Assembly: GCA_021736565.1 (NCBI GenBank)
Contig: JAIPFO010000199.1
Coordinates: 1 to 7,000 of the forward strand
DNA length: 7,000 nt
Source: Phycisphaerae bacterium
Lineage (GTDB): Bacteria > Planctomycetota > Phycisphaerae > Sedimentisphaerales > SM23-30
Direction: 5' to 3'
Notes under the pieces: generated by a model
What the model was told of the DNA's origin: nothing
What the model saw: only the letters and a program-made list of their open reading frames with translations
The model's database searches: none
Shown: one piece after another, positions 1 through 5,783 of the stretch
How the letters are laid out: each line of letters begins with the position of its first letter
Position numbering within the stretch: the stretch's first letter is position 1
Made by a program: the position numbers and the translations under genes

Positions 1-23
1 GTAAATGCTCTTTTTTTGACCAT
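1..23 (-). CDS. 5' end of a leftward gene, product unknown (partial)
   Basis: Reading leftwards, an ATG at 23-21 is preceded by a good Shine-Dalgarno sequence, AAAGGG (30-35 on the plus strand as CCCTTT), with a 6-base spacer. The seven visible codons read MVKKRAF and continue off the window edge. Two basic residues followed by hydrophobic ones would suit the start of a signal peptide, but so little is visible that function cannot be called. The gene runs in the same direction as the glycosyltransferase, with about 170 bases between the two. That is rather long for tight co-transcription. A start this close to the window edge could be chance; the ribosome-binding site is the main support. Confidence 0.5.
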
Positions 24-113
24 GTAACACCCTTTCTTGATGTCCACGTCAAAAGTCAATTTTGGAGCGATATATCCGTCTTTAAGATGCGGAAAATGGG
101 CACCAAAAATACT

Positions 114-131
114 TATGACGCTGGCGTCATA
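114..131 (-). terminator. Hairpin/palindrome downstream of the glycosyltransferase: weak terminator or operator
   Basis: TATGACGC and GCGTCATA form a perfect 8-base inverted repeat separated by TG. Read leftwards, the hairpin is followed after AGTA by five Ts, and it lies about 60 bases past the stop codon of the glycosyltransferase. This suits a weak intrinsic terminator. The very short loop and the offset T tract are poor for a terminator, and the dyad also looks like a protein-binding site ahead of the gene starting at 23. I cannot separate the two readings from sequence alone. Confidence 0.35.
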
Positions 132-192
132 CTTCGATTAAATTAGTTAATAAAGACTCCCACGTCAATAAAGCATCTGCTAATATAAAATA

Positions 193-1275
193 TTACCATG
201 AAGGCATGAGTGATTTGTATATCTCCAGGGTTTCTTTGGCAATATGCCCCCAGGTGAGTGATTGAGCGGTTGTACCGGCATTTTGTGAGAGTTTCTCTCG
301 CAAAGAGGGACTGTTGATCAGGTCCGTTAAAAGGCCGGTCATATTCGTACGGTTTGAATTTAAGAGCAGGCCGTTATGGTTGTGGGTGATGACATCCGGA
401 ATGCCGCCAACGGGCGAGGCGATAATCGGCAGGGAGGTGGCCAGGGCCTCAGCAATGGTTAACGGGAATCCTTCGCTCAAAGAGGCGTTCACGAATATAT
501 CGGCGGCGGTGTAATAGGCGGGTGTTTCCTTGTGGGGGATCTGGCCGGTCGGGATAAGCCAGGGGGCATTTGGGAAGCCGGCTCCCGGCATGGCCAGGAG
601 CTTGAGATTTGGAAATTTCGGGGTCAGTGCCGCCATGCTTTCCATAATTGTCTGGGTTCCTTTGACCCGGTCTTCACCTCGGCCGACAAAGAGGATCGCC
701 AGGTCATCATCGTTGAGCCCGAGTTTGGCACGGGTGACTTGGCGAGTCTCAGGTGGCAGAGGGATGGGGGTGTGGCCATTGTGAATGACCGTGACCTTCT
801 CAGAGGGGATCCCGTAGTAACGTGTTGCCCAGTTTTTTGTCGTTTGACTCACCGCAATAACCCGGTCGGCATATTGGCTCCACATCGCCTCGATCAGGCT
901 GCAATAATAACATCGCCAGTTAAGCCATGCCCGGCAGTTGAATAAATAGTCAAGAGAAACGCTATGGAGGGTATGAATATACCGCTGGCCCGCCGGACGA
1001 TGAAGCTGCATGGCGAAAAACTGTGGTGTATAAAACGCGGCGTGCGTATGGATAATAGAATAGTGGGCGGGGTTGAATGATTCTAGCGCGTAAAACTGCT
1101 CTGACGAATCACCGGCCAGGCCATTTGATCCCGGGGCGTTGCTCTGGGAGGGGCGTTTGGCATAGACATCCACATCGGCCCCGATCTCGCGCAGCGCATC
1201 GGCCAGACGCAGGACATGCTTCTCAACACCCCCATGGTAGTTCAGGTCAACAGGAATACAAAATGCTATCTTCAC
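193..1275 (-). CDS. Glycosyltransferase family 4 (GT4, GT-B fold)
   Basis: Likely transfers a sugar from a nucleotide donor to a growing glycan or lipid-linked acceptor on the cytoplasmic side of the membrane; donor and acceptor cannot be read from the sequence. From the GTG at 1275 the protein has 360 residues, typical for GT4. The N-terminal Rossmann-like domain opens with KIAFCIP and the glycine loop HGGVEKH (14-20). The C-terminal domain shows ADRVIAVSQ (136-144), VIHNG (163-167), LFVGRGED followed by VKG (about 195-206, phosphate-binding Arg/Lys) and the E-x7-E motif EGFPLTIAE (268-276), which is followed by the SPVGGIPD segment. A Cys cluster (114, 122, 125) follows the HTLHS segment. 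No membrane segment is evident. Start choice: an upstream in-frame TTG at 1329 adds 18 residues unlike the family and lacks a ribosome-binding site. The GTG has AAGAG four bases upstream and begins just where family similarity begins. It is divergent from the epimerase gene, supporting a shared glycan-synthesis role. Confidence 0.9.
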   Translation of the reverse strand: MKIAFCIPVDLNYHGGVEKHVLRLADALREIGADVDVYAKRPSQSNAPGSNGLAGDSSEQFYALESFNPAHYSIIHTHAAFYTPQFFAMQLHRPAGQRYIHTLHSVSLDYLFNCRAWLNWRCYYCSLIEAMWSQYADRVIAVSQTTKNWATRYYGIPSEKVTVIHNGHTPIPLPPETRQVTRAKLGLNDDDLAILFVGRGEDRVKGTQTIMESMAALTPKFPNLKLLAMPGAGFPNAPWLIPTGQIPHKETPAYYTAADIFVNASLSEGFPLTIAEALATSLPIIASPVGGIPDVITHNHNGLLLNSNRTNMTGLLTDLINSPSLREKLSQNAGTTAQSLTWGHIAKETLEIYKSLMPSW

Positions 1276-1415
1276 AATGCTCTTATCGGACAGGCAGTCA
1301 GCAGGGCATGAATTGCCGTCAATGGGCAATGTTGGATTTATATTTGATAATCGCAGGCCGATATGGTAATAAGAGAGTAGCTATATTATGAATTTGACAC
1401 AGAATTGAGGATTCT

Positions 1416-2375
1416 ATGAAAGCATTAATTACTGGTGGAGCGGGATTTATTGGTTCTCACCTGGCCGAACGGCTGTTGGCCCAGGGGTTCGAAGTGGTCG
1501 CTATTGACGATCTGAGTACCGGGCGAATGGAGAATCTCGCAAAGGCCCAATCGCATGCAAACTTTAAGTTTGTCCTTGATTCCGTGCGAAACACTGAAGT
1601 AATGCATATTCTGATTGAGCAGTGCGATGTGGTTTATCACCTGGCTGCTGCGGTGGGGGTGCAGTTGATCGTCGACAGGCCGGTTCATACCATCGAAACG
1701 AATATCCATGGGAGCGAAGTGGTGTTGGAAATTGCCAATAAGTTCCGAAAAAAGGTACTGATCGCCTCGACCAGTGAAGTCTATGGCAAAAGTGAGACGG
1801 TGCCGTTTCGTGAAGATGATGATACCGTCCTGGGGAGCACCCGATTTTCGCGATGGTCTTATGCGTGCAGTAAAGCGATTGATGAATTCCTGGCTTTGGC
1901 CTATCATCAGCAGTATGGGCTGGATGTCGTTGTAGTCCGATTGTTCAATACGGTAGGCCCACGCCAGACCGGGCAATATGGCATGGTGGTGCCCCGTTTT
2001 GTTGAAAGTGCATTAAGTGGTGAGTCAGTAAAGATTTATGGCACGGGAAAGCAGTCGCGATGTTTTAGTTATGTGGGCGACATTATTTCCGGATTACAGG
2101 ATTTAATGGATTGTGATGCTGCAACCGGGCAGGTCTATAATATCGGCTCTGATCAGGAAATATCCATCGAAGGATTGGCTAAAAAGATTATCGAATTAAC
2201 TGGTAGTACCAGTTCGATTGAATACCTGTCGTATGAACAGGCGTATGGAAGGCCGTTTGACGATATGATGAGACGCGTGCCCTGCCTGGAACGGCTCAAG
2301 GCGACCATTGGCCACGTCCCCGAAACGTCTCTGGATGAAATGTTGGAGCTTATTATTGAAGATAAACGTAAGTGA
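1416..2375 (+). CDS. NAD-dependent nucleotide-sugar epimerase/dehydratase (extended SDR)
   Basis: A 319-residue cytoplasmic enzyme that should bind NAD(H) and remodel a nucleotide-activated sugar. The Rossmann motif GGAGFIGS (7-14) lies at the N terminus, with the NAD-ribose-binding acidic pair at D31-D32 (AIDDLSTG). The active-site region shows STSEVYG (118-124) and YACSK (149-153, the Tyr-x3-Lys pair). The substrate side has RLFNTVGPRQ (175-184), YGMVVPRF (188-195) and the RCFSYVGD segment (215-222). This pattern resembles the UDP-glucuronate decarboxylase / UDP-glucose 4-epimerase / GDP-mannose dehydratase-like branch. Motifs alone do not fix the substrate, so I give no symbol. The ATG has GAGG five bases upstream (1407-1410). 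The gene is divergent from the glycosyltransferase, implying a common glycan pathway, and no partner follows on the same strand before the aldolase promoter. Confidence 0.93.
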   Translation: MKALITGGAGFIGSHLAERLLAQGFEVVAIDDLSTGRMENLAKAQSHANFKFVLDSVRNTEVMHILIEQCDVVYHLAAAVGVQLIVDRPVHTIETNIHGSEVVLEIANKFRKKVLIASTSEVYGKSETVPFREDDDTVLGSTRFSRWSYACSKAIDEFLALAYHQQYGLDVVVVRLFNTVGPRQTGQYGMVVPRFVESALSGESVKIYGTGKQSRCFSYVGDIISGLQDLMDCDAATGQVYNIGSDQEISIEGLAKKIIELTGSTSSIEYLSYEQAYGRPFDDMMRRVPCLERLKATIGHVPETSLDEMLELIIEDKRK

Positions 2376-2437
2376 AAGAGCCGTTGGAAGCATGAATCTT
2401 GAAACGGCCTGTAATCTTGGCGTCATGTATTGGTGAT

Positions 2438-2461
2438 CGGCTGGGTCGCGTTGTCCAGCCG
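2438..2461 (+). terminator. Possible weak terminator hairpin after the epimerase gene
   Basis: A 7-bp GC-rich stem, CGGCTGG with CCAGCCG, encloses a 10-base loop about 60 bases past the epimerase stop. G-U pairs could lengthen the stem. The nearest T-rich stretch begins roughly 13 bases later, so this is not a textbook intrinsic terminator. It could instead protect the transcript's 3' end or be incidental. Confidence 0.25.
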
Positions 2462-2573
2462 GAGTGATTCAAGTCTTTGTTTTGTAATGGTTTATGTGTT
2501 GTTCTGTCGGTGCTTTATGGGCGATGGGCGGGGGGATTCTGCGGATTGATTTTTCCACGGGGGGAGATAGTTA

Positions 2574-2602
2574 TTGACAATTTCTTCTTAACCCGATATA
2601 AG
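2574..2602 (+). promoter_or_regulatory. Sigma-70-type promoter of the aldolase gene
   Basis: A perfect -35 box TTGACA (2574-2579) is separated by 17 bases from a -10 box TATAAG (2597-2602, five of six consensus bases). Transcription would begin near 2609, giving a leader of about 110 bases before the aldolase ATG. The near-consensus boxes predict strong, constitutive-type expression, which fits a central metabolic enzyme. The match and spacing are visible; activity is inferred. Confidence 0.75.
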
Positions 2603-2720
2603 GGCTGGTCTTGCATTCTCTGAAGGGAACAAGGTGGAAAAATCATAGTGAGTGATGTTTTATGCCCTAGAGGGGTGTATTTGATAATTATATATTTCCC
2701 AGAATTTATGGAGACTAAAA

Positions 2721-3668
2721 ATGCCTCTGGTAACAACAGAAAAAATGTTCAAAGCAGCGTACGATGGCGGATTTGCCGTTGGTGCTTTCAATGTCAACAA
2801 CATGGAATTGATGCAGGGGATTATCGAAGCATGCAAAGCTGAAAATGCCCCGGTTATCTTACAGATATCAAAAGGCGCTCGTAAATATGCCAATATCAAG
2901 TATCTCAAGGGCTTGATCGATGTAGCGGTTGCCGAAACCGATCTGCCGATCGCGATCCATTGTGATCATGGTGATACGTTTGATCTGTGCAAAGAGTGTG
3001 TGGATGACGGCTATACCTCTGTAATGATTGACGCCTCCCATGACCCGCTTGCAGAGAATATTGCCAAGACCAAAGCGGTTGTTGACTATGCGCATTCCAA
3101 GGGTGTTGTCGTGGAAGCCGAGCTGGGCCAGCTGGGGGGTATTGAAGAAGATGTTATTGGTGTTTCTGCTGATGATGTCATGAACCATCTGACCGATCCG
3201 GCCGAAGCGGAACAATTTGTCAAAGAATCGGGTTGTGATTCACTGGCGGTGGCCTGTGGAACCAGTCATGGGGCTTTCAAATTCAAGAGTGAGCCTAAGT
3301 TGGCCTTAAATGTTGTTGAAGAAATTGGCAAACGTCTGCCTGGTTTCCCACTGGTCATGCACGGTTCCAGTAGTGTACCCAAAGAATTTGTTGACCTGAT
3401 CAACAAATACGGCGGCAACATGCCTAACACTATGGGGGTCCCGGAATCCGCCATTTCAGAAGCGGTTAAGATGGCCGTTTGTAAGGTGAATATCGATACC
3501 GACCTGCGTCTGGCCTTAACCGCCAAGATCCGCCAGGTCTTCGCCGAAAAACCCGGTGAGTTCGATCCGCGTAACTACCTCGGCCCAGGCCGCCAGGCAA
3601 TTATCGAAATGGTCCAACGCAAACTGCATGTACTGGGCTGTGCCGGTAAAGCCGACATTTGCCGTTAA
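2721..3668 (+). CDS. fba: Class II (zinc-dependent) fructose-bisphosphate aldolase
   Basis: Catalyses reversible cleavage of fructose 1,6-bisphosphate to dihydroxyacetone phosphate and glyceraldehyde 3-phosphate in glycolysis and gluconeogenesis. It is cytoplasmic, 315 residues, usual for the shorter class II type. The catalytic segment HCDHGD (80-85) supplies the proton-transfer Asp82 and metal ligand His83. EAELGQLGG (132-140) carries the conserved Glu134. GTSHG (180-184) and MHGSSSVP (213-220) supply His183 and His214, matching the other two zinc ligands of the family. CKVNIDTDLR (254-263) matches the phosphate/substrate-binding strand. All expected key residues are present, so the enzyme should be active. 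A tagatose-bisphosphate or other ketose-bisphosphate aldolase is a less likely alternative, because these share the fold. The ATG has GGAG seven bases upstream (2710-2713). It appears to be a single-gene transcript, with its own strong promoter at 2574 and a terminator at 3707. Confidence 0.95.
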   Translation: MPLVTTEKMFKAAYDGGFAVGAFNVNNMELMQGIIEACKAENAPVILQISKGARKYANIKYLKGLIDVAVAETDLPIAIHCDHGDTFDLCKECVDDGYTSVMIDASHDPLAENIAKTKAVVDYAHSKGVVVEAELGQLGGIEEDVIGVSADDVMNHLTDPAEAEQFVKESGCDSLAVACGTSHGAFKFKSEPKLALNVVEEIGKRLPGFPLVMHGSSSVPKEFVDLINKYGGNMPNTMGVPESAISEAVKMAVCKVNIDTDLRLALTAKIRQVFAEKPGEFDPRNYLGPGRQAIIEMVQRKLHVLGCAGKADICR

Positions 3669-3706
3669 TCGTTCGCGGACTCATTGAAAAAATATAGAAT
3701 ACAAAA

Positions 3707-3741
3707 GGGCGTTGTACCATCGGTGCAACGCCCTTTTTTTT
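3707..3741 (+). terminator. Strong intrinsic terminator after the aldolase gene, possibly bidirectional
   Basis: GGGCGTTGTACC (3707-3718) pairs with GGTGCAACGCCC (3722-3733) to give a 12-bp stem with one G-U wobble and the 3-base loop ATC, followed by eight Ts (3734-3741). It lies 39 bases after the aldolase stop. The four As before the stem (3703-3706) give a T4 tract on the other strand, so it may also stop leftward transcription from the convergent GLUG gene, which ends at 3802. Confidence 0.93.
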
Positions 3742-3801
3742 ATTGGCTATCTTCACCGCATGGCCGAGAAGTTGTCCATGCTGTTTTATTGGATATGTTT
3801 T

Positions 3802-5391
3802 TTAGTTTGGACCGAATATCCTCAAATTATCAAGACGGGCATCATCTTCAGCAGAGCCAAAATAATTGAAATATGTCCAGTTACAAGTATGCTCCCCTTC
3901 AGTGATCTCAAACTGGGCATAGGACCAGTCGGTCGCTGGTCCCAAAGGTCCCACTACATTTTCATCGATACTAAAATAAATGATCCCACCGGACAACTTA
4001 TAGTAAAAGCTGATCTTTCCCTCCCCGGTCGTAACGTCCAGGTTCAATATCGATACGTCCATAGAAGGCACACCGGTCACATACGCACAATAGTCTCCTT
4101 CGTAGGCGCTACTCTCGGCAATTTCCCATAATACATTTCCTTGCCTTTCCCAGTGCAGGGCGGAAAAATCCCCACTCTCAAAGCCGTCTGTTATCGCTGG
4201 GAACCCCAGTTGCATTTGTCCGCTAAGCCACGATTGACTCAGCATTGAAAAGTCTTTCATATTGATATGGCCGTCCTGCCAGAAATCCACCGGATAAACA
4301 ACCTTGGGATCGGTCGAATTGGTCAGCCACGCATTGGTAAGCTCTCTCAGGTCGGCAATGCCAACGCGGTACTCCTGCCAGCTGAGAATGGGGTAATGCT
4401 TGGCAGGGGACTTCCAATAGTCATTTTCACCGTTGGCCGTTTCATTCACAAAATCCCATCCACCGTCCAGAAAATGTCGTTTACCGGACATTTCAACGGT
4501 CGATAATCCCTTTGCGATAACACCGAGACTCTGTCCGGAAGCGTTAATGTCGTAGAAATTCGCAAGTGTTGTTATGAAACCATCGCAACCGCCAAGGAAT
4601 CCTCCCACATCCGATGATCCCGCCCCGGCAGTGACCGCTCCGGCCGCGTAGTTTTTTTCACAGTCAATATTAGAACATCCACCCATCAATCCACCGATTT
4701 TATCACCGTTATCGCCGCAGCTTACCGAGCACTGCGAATAGCTGTTCGATACATCGCCAGACGTACTGTACCCCAGTAGCCCCCCGATCTTCTCGCCGTT
4801 GGCGCCAACATGTATCGCTCCGGTACTAAAACACCGCTTAATTTGGCCGTTATACATTTCCCCGATAAGGCCGCCCACCGATTTATGGCCGACCCCTTCG
4901 GTGGTGATCAAAATATTCTCAACGCCCAGGTCTCTGATGGTCGCACTATGAGGATAATACCCCGCATACCCGAACAAGCCGATATAGTCGCTGCCATCAT
5001 TGGACGCAATAACAAGATTTCGGATAATATGCCCGTTGCCGTCAAAAACCCCATTAAACGCCGGCCCCTGAAAATTGTCGCTATCGCTCGTATCGGGTGC
5101 GATCAAGGCCTTATCAAAGGGCCCTTCCCCCGCCATATCAATGTCCGCGGTCAAAATGAAGTGTTCTGAATAATCACCGGTTGTACCGGCCAGTTCGAGC
5201 AAATCGGCAGGACTGCCAATGTCATAGGGTTCGGCTTCCGTCCCCTTCCCTCCGGAATAGGTTCCTGTTCCCGCCCAGGAAACCTCGGCGATCAGGCAGA
5301 CAATAGTCGTAAGCAAAAATAAACGACCAATCATACGGCAATCTGAAAAACATACACGGTATCGTGATTTTTGAGTCTTCATGAGTTTCAT
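3802..5391 (-). CDS. Secreted GLUG-repeat protein with dockerin-like module and C-terminal beta-sandwich
   Basis: An exported protein of 529 residues; biochemical role unknown. Counting from the ATG at 5391, a hydrophobic stretch at 22-36 ends in SWA (38-40), a good signal-peptidase I site before GTGTYSGG. Residues 108-129 carry the F-x-G-x-FDGNG-x-I-x-NL lead-in common ahead of GLUG repeats. GLUG-type repeats begin near 137, 172, 202, 232 and 262 (IGLFGY, VGGLIG, IGGLLG, IGGLMG, VGGFLG). Residues 342-389 resemble a degenerate dockerin: two helices ending in AWL and SWL. Only the second calcium loop is recognisable (D369-D380), with Trp at position 3 in place of Asp/Asn. Residues 400-529 look like a jelly-roll/MAM-like module (opening FESGDFSALHW, ending in ARLDNLRIF). 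The mature chain has eight cysteines, six of them within the GLUG region. No sorting tail or late membrane segment is seen, so release or non-covalent surface attachment is likely. The first start has no well-placed ribosome-binding site. An ATG at 5382 has GGA eight bases upstream and may be the true start; an ATG at 5334 would give a compact classical signal peptide. Confidence 0.85.
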   Translation of the reverse strand: MKLMKTQKSRYRVCFSDCRMIGRLFLLTTIVCLIAEVSWAGTGTYSGGKGTEAEPYDIGSPADLLELAGTTGDYSEHFILTADIDMAGEGPFDKALIAPDTSDSDNFQGPAFNGVFDGNGHIIRNLVIASNDGSDYIGLFGYAGYYPHSATIRDLGVENILITTEGVGHKSVGGLIGEMYNGQIKRCFSTGAIHVGANGEKIGGLLGYSTSGDVSNSYSQCSVSCGDNGDKIGGLMGGCSNIDCEKNYAAGAVTAGAGSSDVGGFLGGCDGFITTLANFYDINASGQSLGVIAKGLSTVEMSGKRHFLDGGWDFVNETANGENDYWKSPAKHYPILSWQEYRVGIADLRELTNAWLTNSTDPKVVYPVDFWQDGHINMKDFSMLSQSWLSGQMQLGFPAITDGFESGDFSALHWERQGNVLWEIAESSAYEGDYCAYVTGVPSMDVSILNLDVTTGEGKISFYYKLSGGIIYFSIDENVVGPLGPATDWSYAQFEITEGEHTCNWTYFNYFGSAEDDARLDNLRIFGPN

Positions 5392-5473
5392 CCACTTTGA
5401 ACGGCCATATTCCGCATCTTAAGGGCTAATTTAATTGTATAGGAAATTGTATTTCAGCAAAAATAGGCAATAT

Positions 5474-5522
5474 GGGTCCTCTTTACTGATGGCTCTGCCA
5501 GAGGAGGTCCAGCGAACGCTGG
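5474..5522 (-). ncRNA. Possible structured RNA leader element, unknown class
   Basis: This 49-base stretch is about 61% G+C inside very AT-rich surroundings. It contains a perfect hairpin, CCAGCG-AA-CGCTGG (5509-5522). Beside it is an outer stem, TCCTC (5477-5481) with GAGGA (5501-5505), enclosing TGGC (5490-5493) with GCCA (5497-5500). A competing hairpin, CTCT (5493-5496) with AGAG (5500-5503), would exclude the others. If transcription of the GLUG gene starts from the TATAAT at 5561-5566, the element sits in that gene's leader. I do not recognise it as a known riboswitch. A dispersed genomic repeat or a protein-binding DNA site is the main alternative. Confidence 0.3.
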
Positions 5523-5560
5523 TAATTTTAAATACAAAAAAAGACTTTGACACAAATATG

Positions 5561-5566
5561 ATTATA
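5561..5566 (-). promoter_or_regulatory. Candidate -10 box for the GLUG gene
   Basis: The minus strand carries a perfect TATAAT here. There is no convincing -35 box at 16-18 bases and no TGn extension, so either an activator or another sigma factor would be needed, or the match is chance in AT-rich DNA. If used, transcription would begin near 5554 and give a leader of about 160 bases containing the GC-rich hairpin island. Confidence 0.35.
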
Positions 5567-5663
5567 TGCGTCATTTTACCAGAAAACCGGCCAAAATAAA
5601 AATAAAATTCAAAAGCCAACAAAAAAACAGATCATGATGATGTGATTTGAGATAGGTTTAATA

Positions 5664-5692
5664 TTGACATCATCTCTCCCCGGCAGTATCAT
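5664..5692 (+). promoter_or_regulatory. Sigma-70-type promoter of the exported helical-repeat gene
   Basis: A perfect TTGACA (5664-5669), a 17-base spacer and TATCAT (5687-5692, five of six consensus bases) lie upstream of the gene starting at 5784. Transcription would start near 5699, leaving a leader of about 85 bases. A second TTGACA at 5697-5702 has no matching -10 box and is probably incidental. Confidence 0.7.
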
Positions 5693-5783
5693 ATTTTTGA
5701 CAGATAGAATGTGACTCATAAGGCCGAAATTTTATTATAGCCGTGAAGGTCATTTTTTATAACTCCTTTATTAGGAAAGATTT

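Larger units (their letters stand above)
2376..2720. other. Intergenic region between epimerase and aldolase
   Basis: I find no convincing gene in these 345 bases. They hold two hairpins after the epimerase stop. The first is GCCGTT (2380-2385) with AACGGC (2403-2408), extended by AAG/CTT. The second is CGGCTGG (2438-2444) with CCAGCCG (2455-2461). Neither is followed at once by a T tract, so neither is a standard intrinsic terminator. Next come a group of G runs (2519-2521, 2526-2528, 2530-2535, 2559-2564), the aldolase promoter (2574-2602) and a leader of about 110 bases. Confidence 0.6.
5392..5783. other. AT-rich divergent intergenic region
   Basis: These 392 bases separate the leftward GLUG gene from the rightward helical-repeat gene. 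They contain a perfect TATAAT on the minus strand (5561-5566), a GC-rich hairpin-forming island (5474-5522) and a rightward promoter (5664-5692), each listed separately. The rest is strongly AT-rich with many A runs on the plus strand. I see no convincing gene; a 63-codon open frame on the minus strand (5431-5622) looks like chance in AT-rich DNA. Confidence 0.6.

Noticed and set aside
82..94. A 13-base match (TTCCGCATCTTAA on the minus strand here, and on the plus strand at 5410-5422) upstream of two leftward genes.
   Set aside because: By rough count a 13-base match on either strand is expected about once by chance in 7 kb, and the two copies have opposite orientation relative to the genes they precede.
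532..945. A 137-codon plus-strand open frame within the glycosyltransferase region.
   Set aside because: It lies antisense to a gene with clear GT4 motifs, has no ribosome-binding site and has no recognisable domain.
2648..2842. A GTG-started 64-codon frame in the aldolase leader, with AAGGTGG about 11 bases upstream, as a possible leader peptide.
   Set aside because: It overlaps the aldolase start in another frame, the spacing is poor, the sequence past the aldolase ATG is a frame shadow, and no attenuator-like structure accompanies it.
3758..3781. Hairpin GCATGG / CCATGC between the aldolase terminator and the GLUG gene end, as a second terminator.
   Set aside because: Six base pairs with a 12-base loop and no good T tract on either strand; the hairpin at 3707-3741 already explains termination.
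5431..5622. A 63-codon minus-strand open frame in the divergent intergenic region.
   Set aside because: Composition is that of AT-rich DNA (rich in Phe, Ile and Lys), it runs through the hairpin island and -10 box, and it has no convincing ribosome-binding site.
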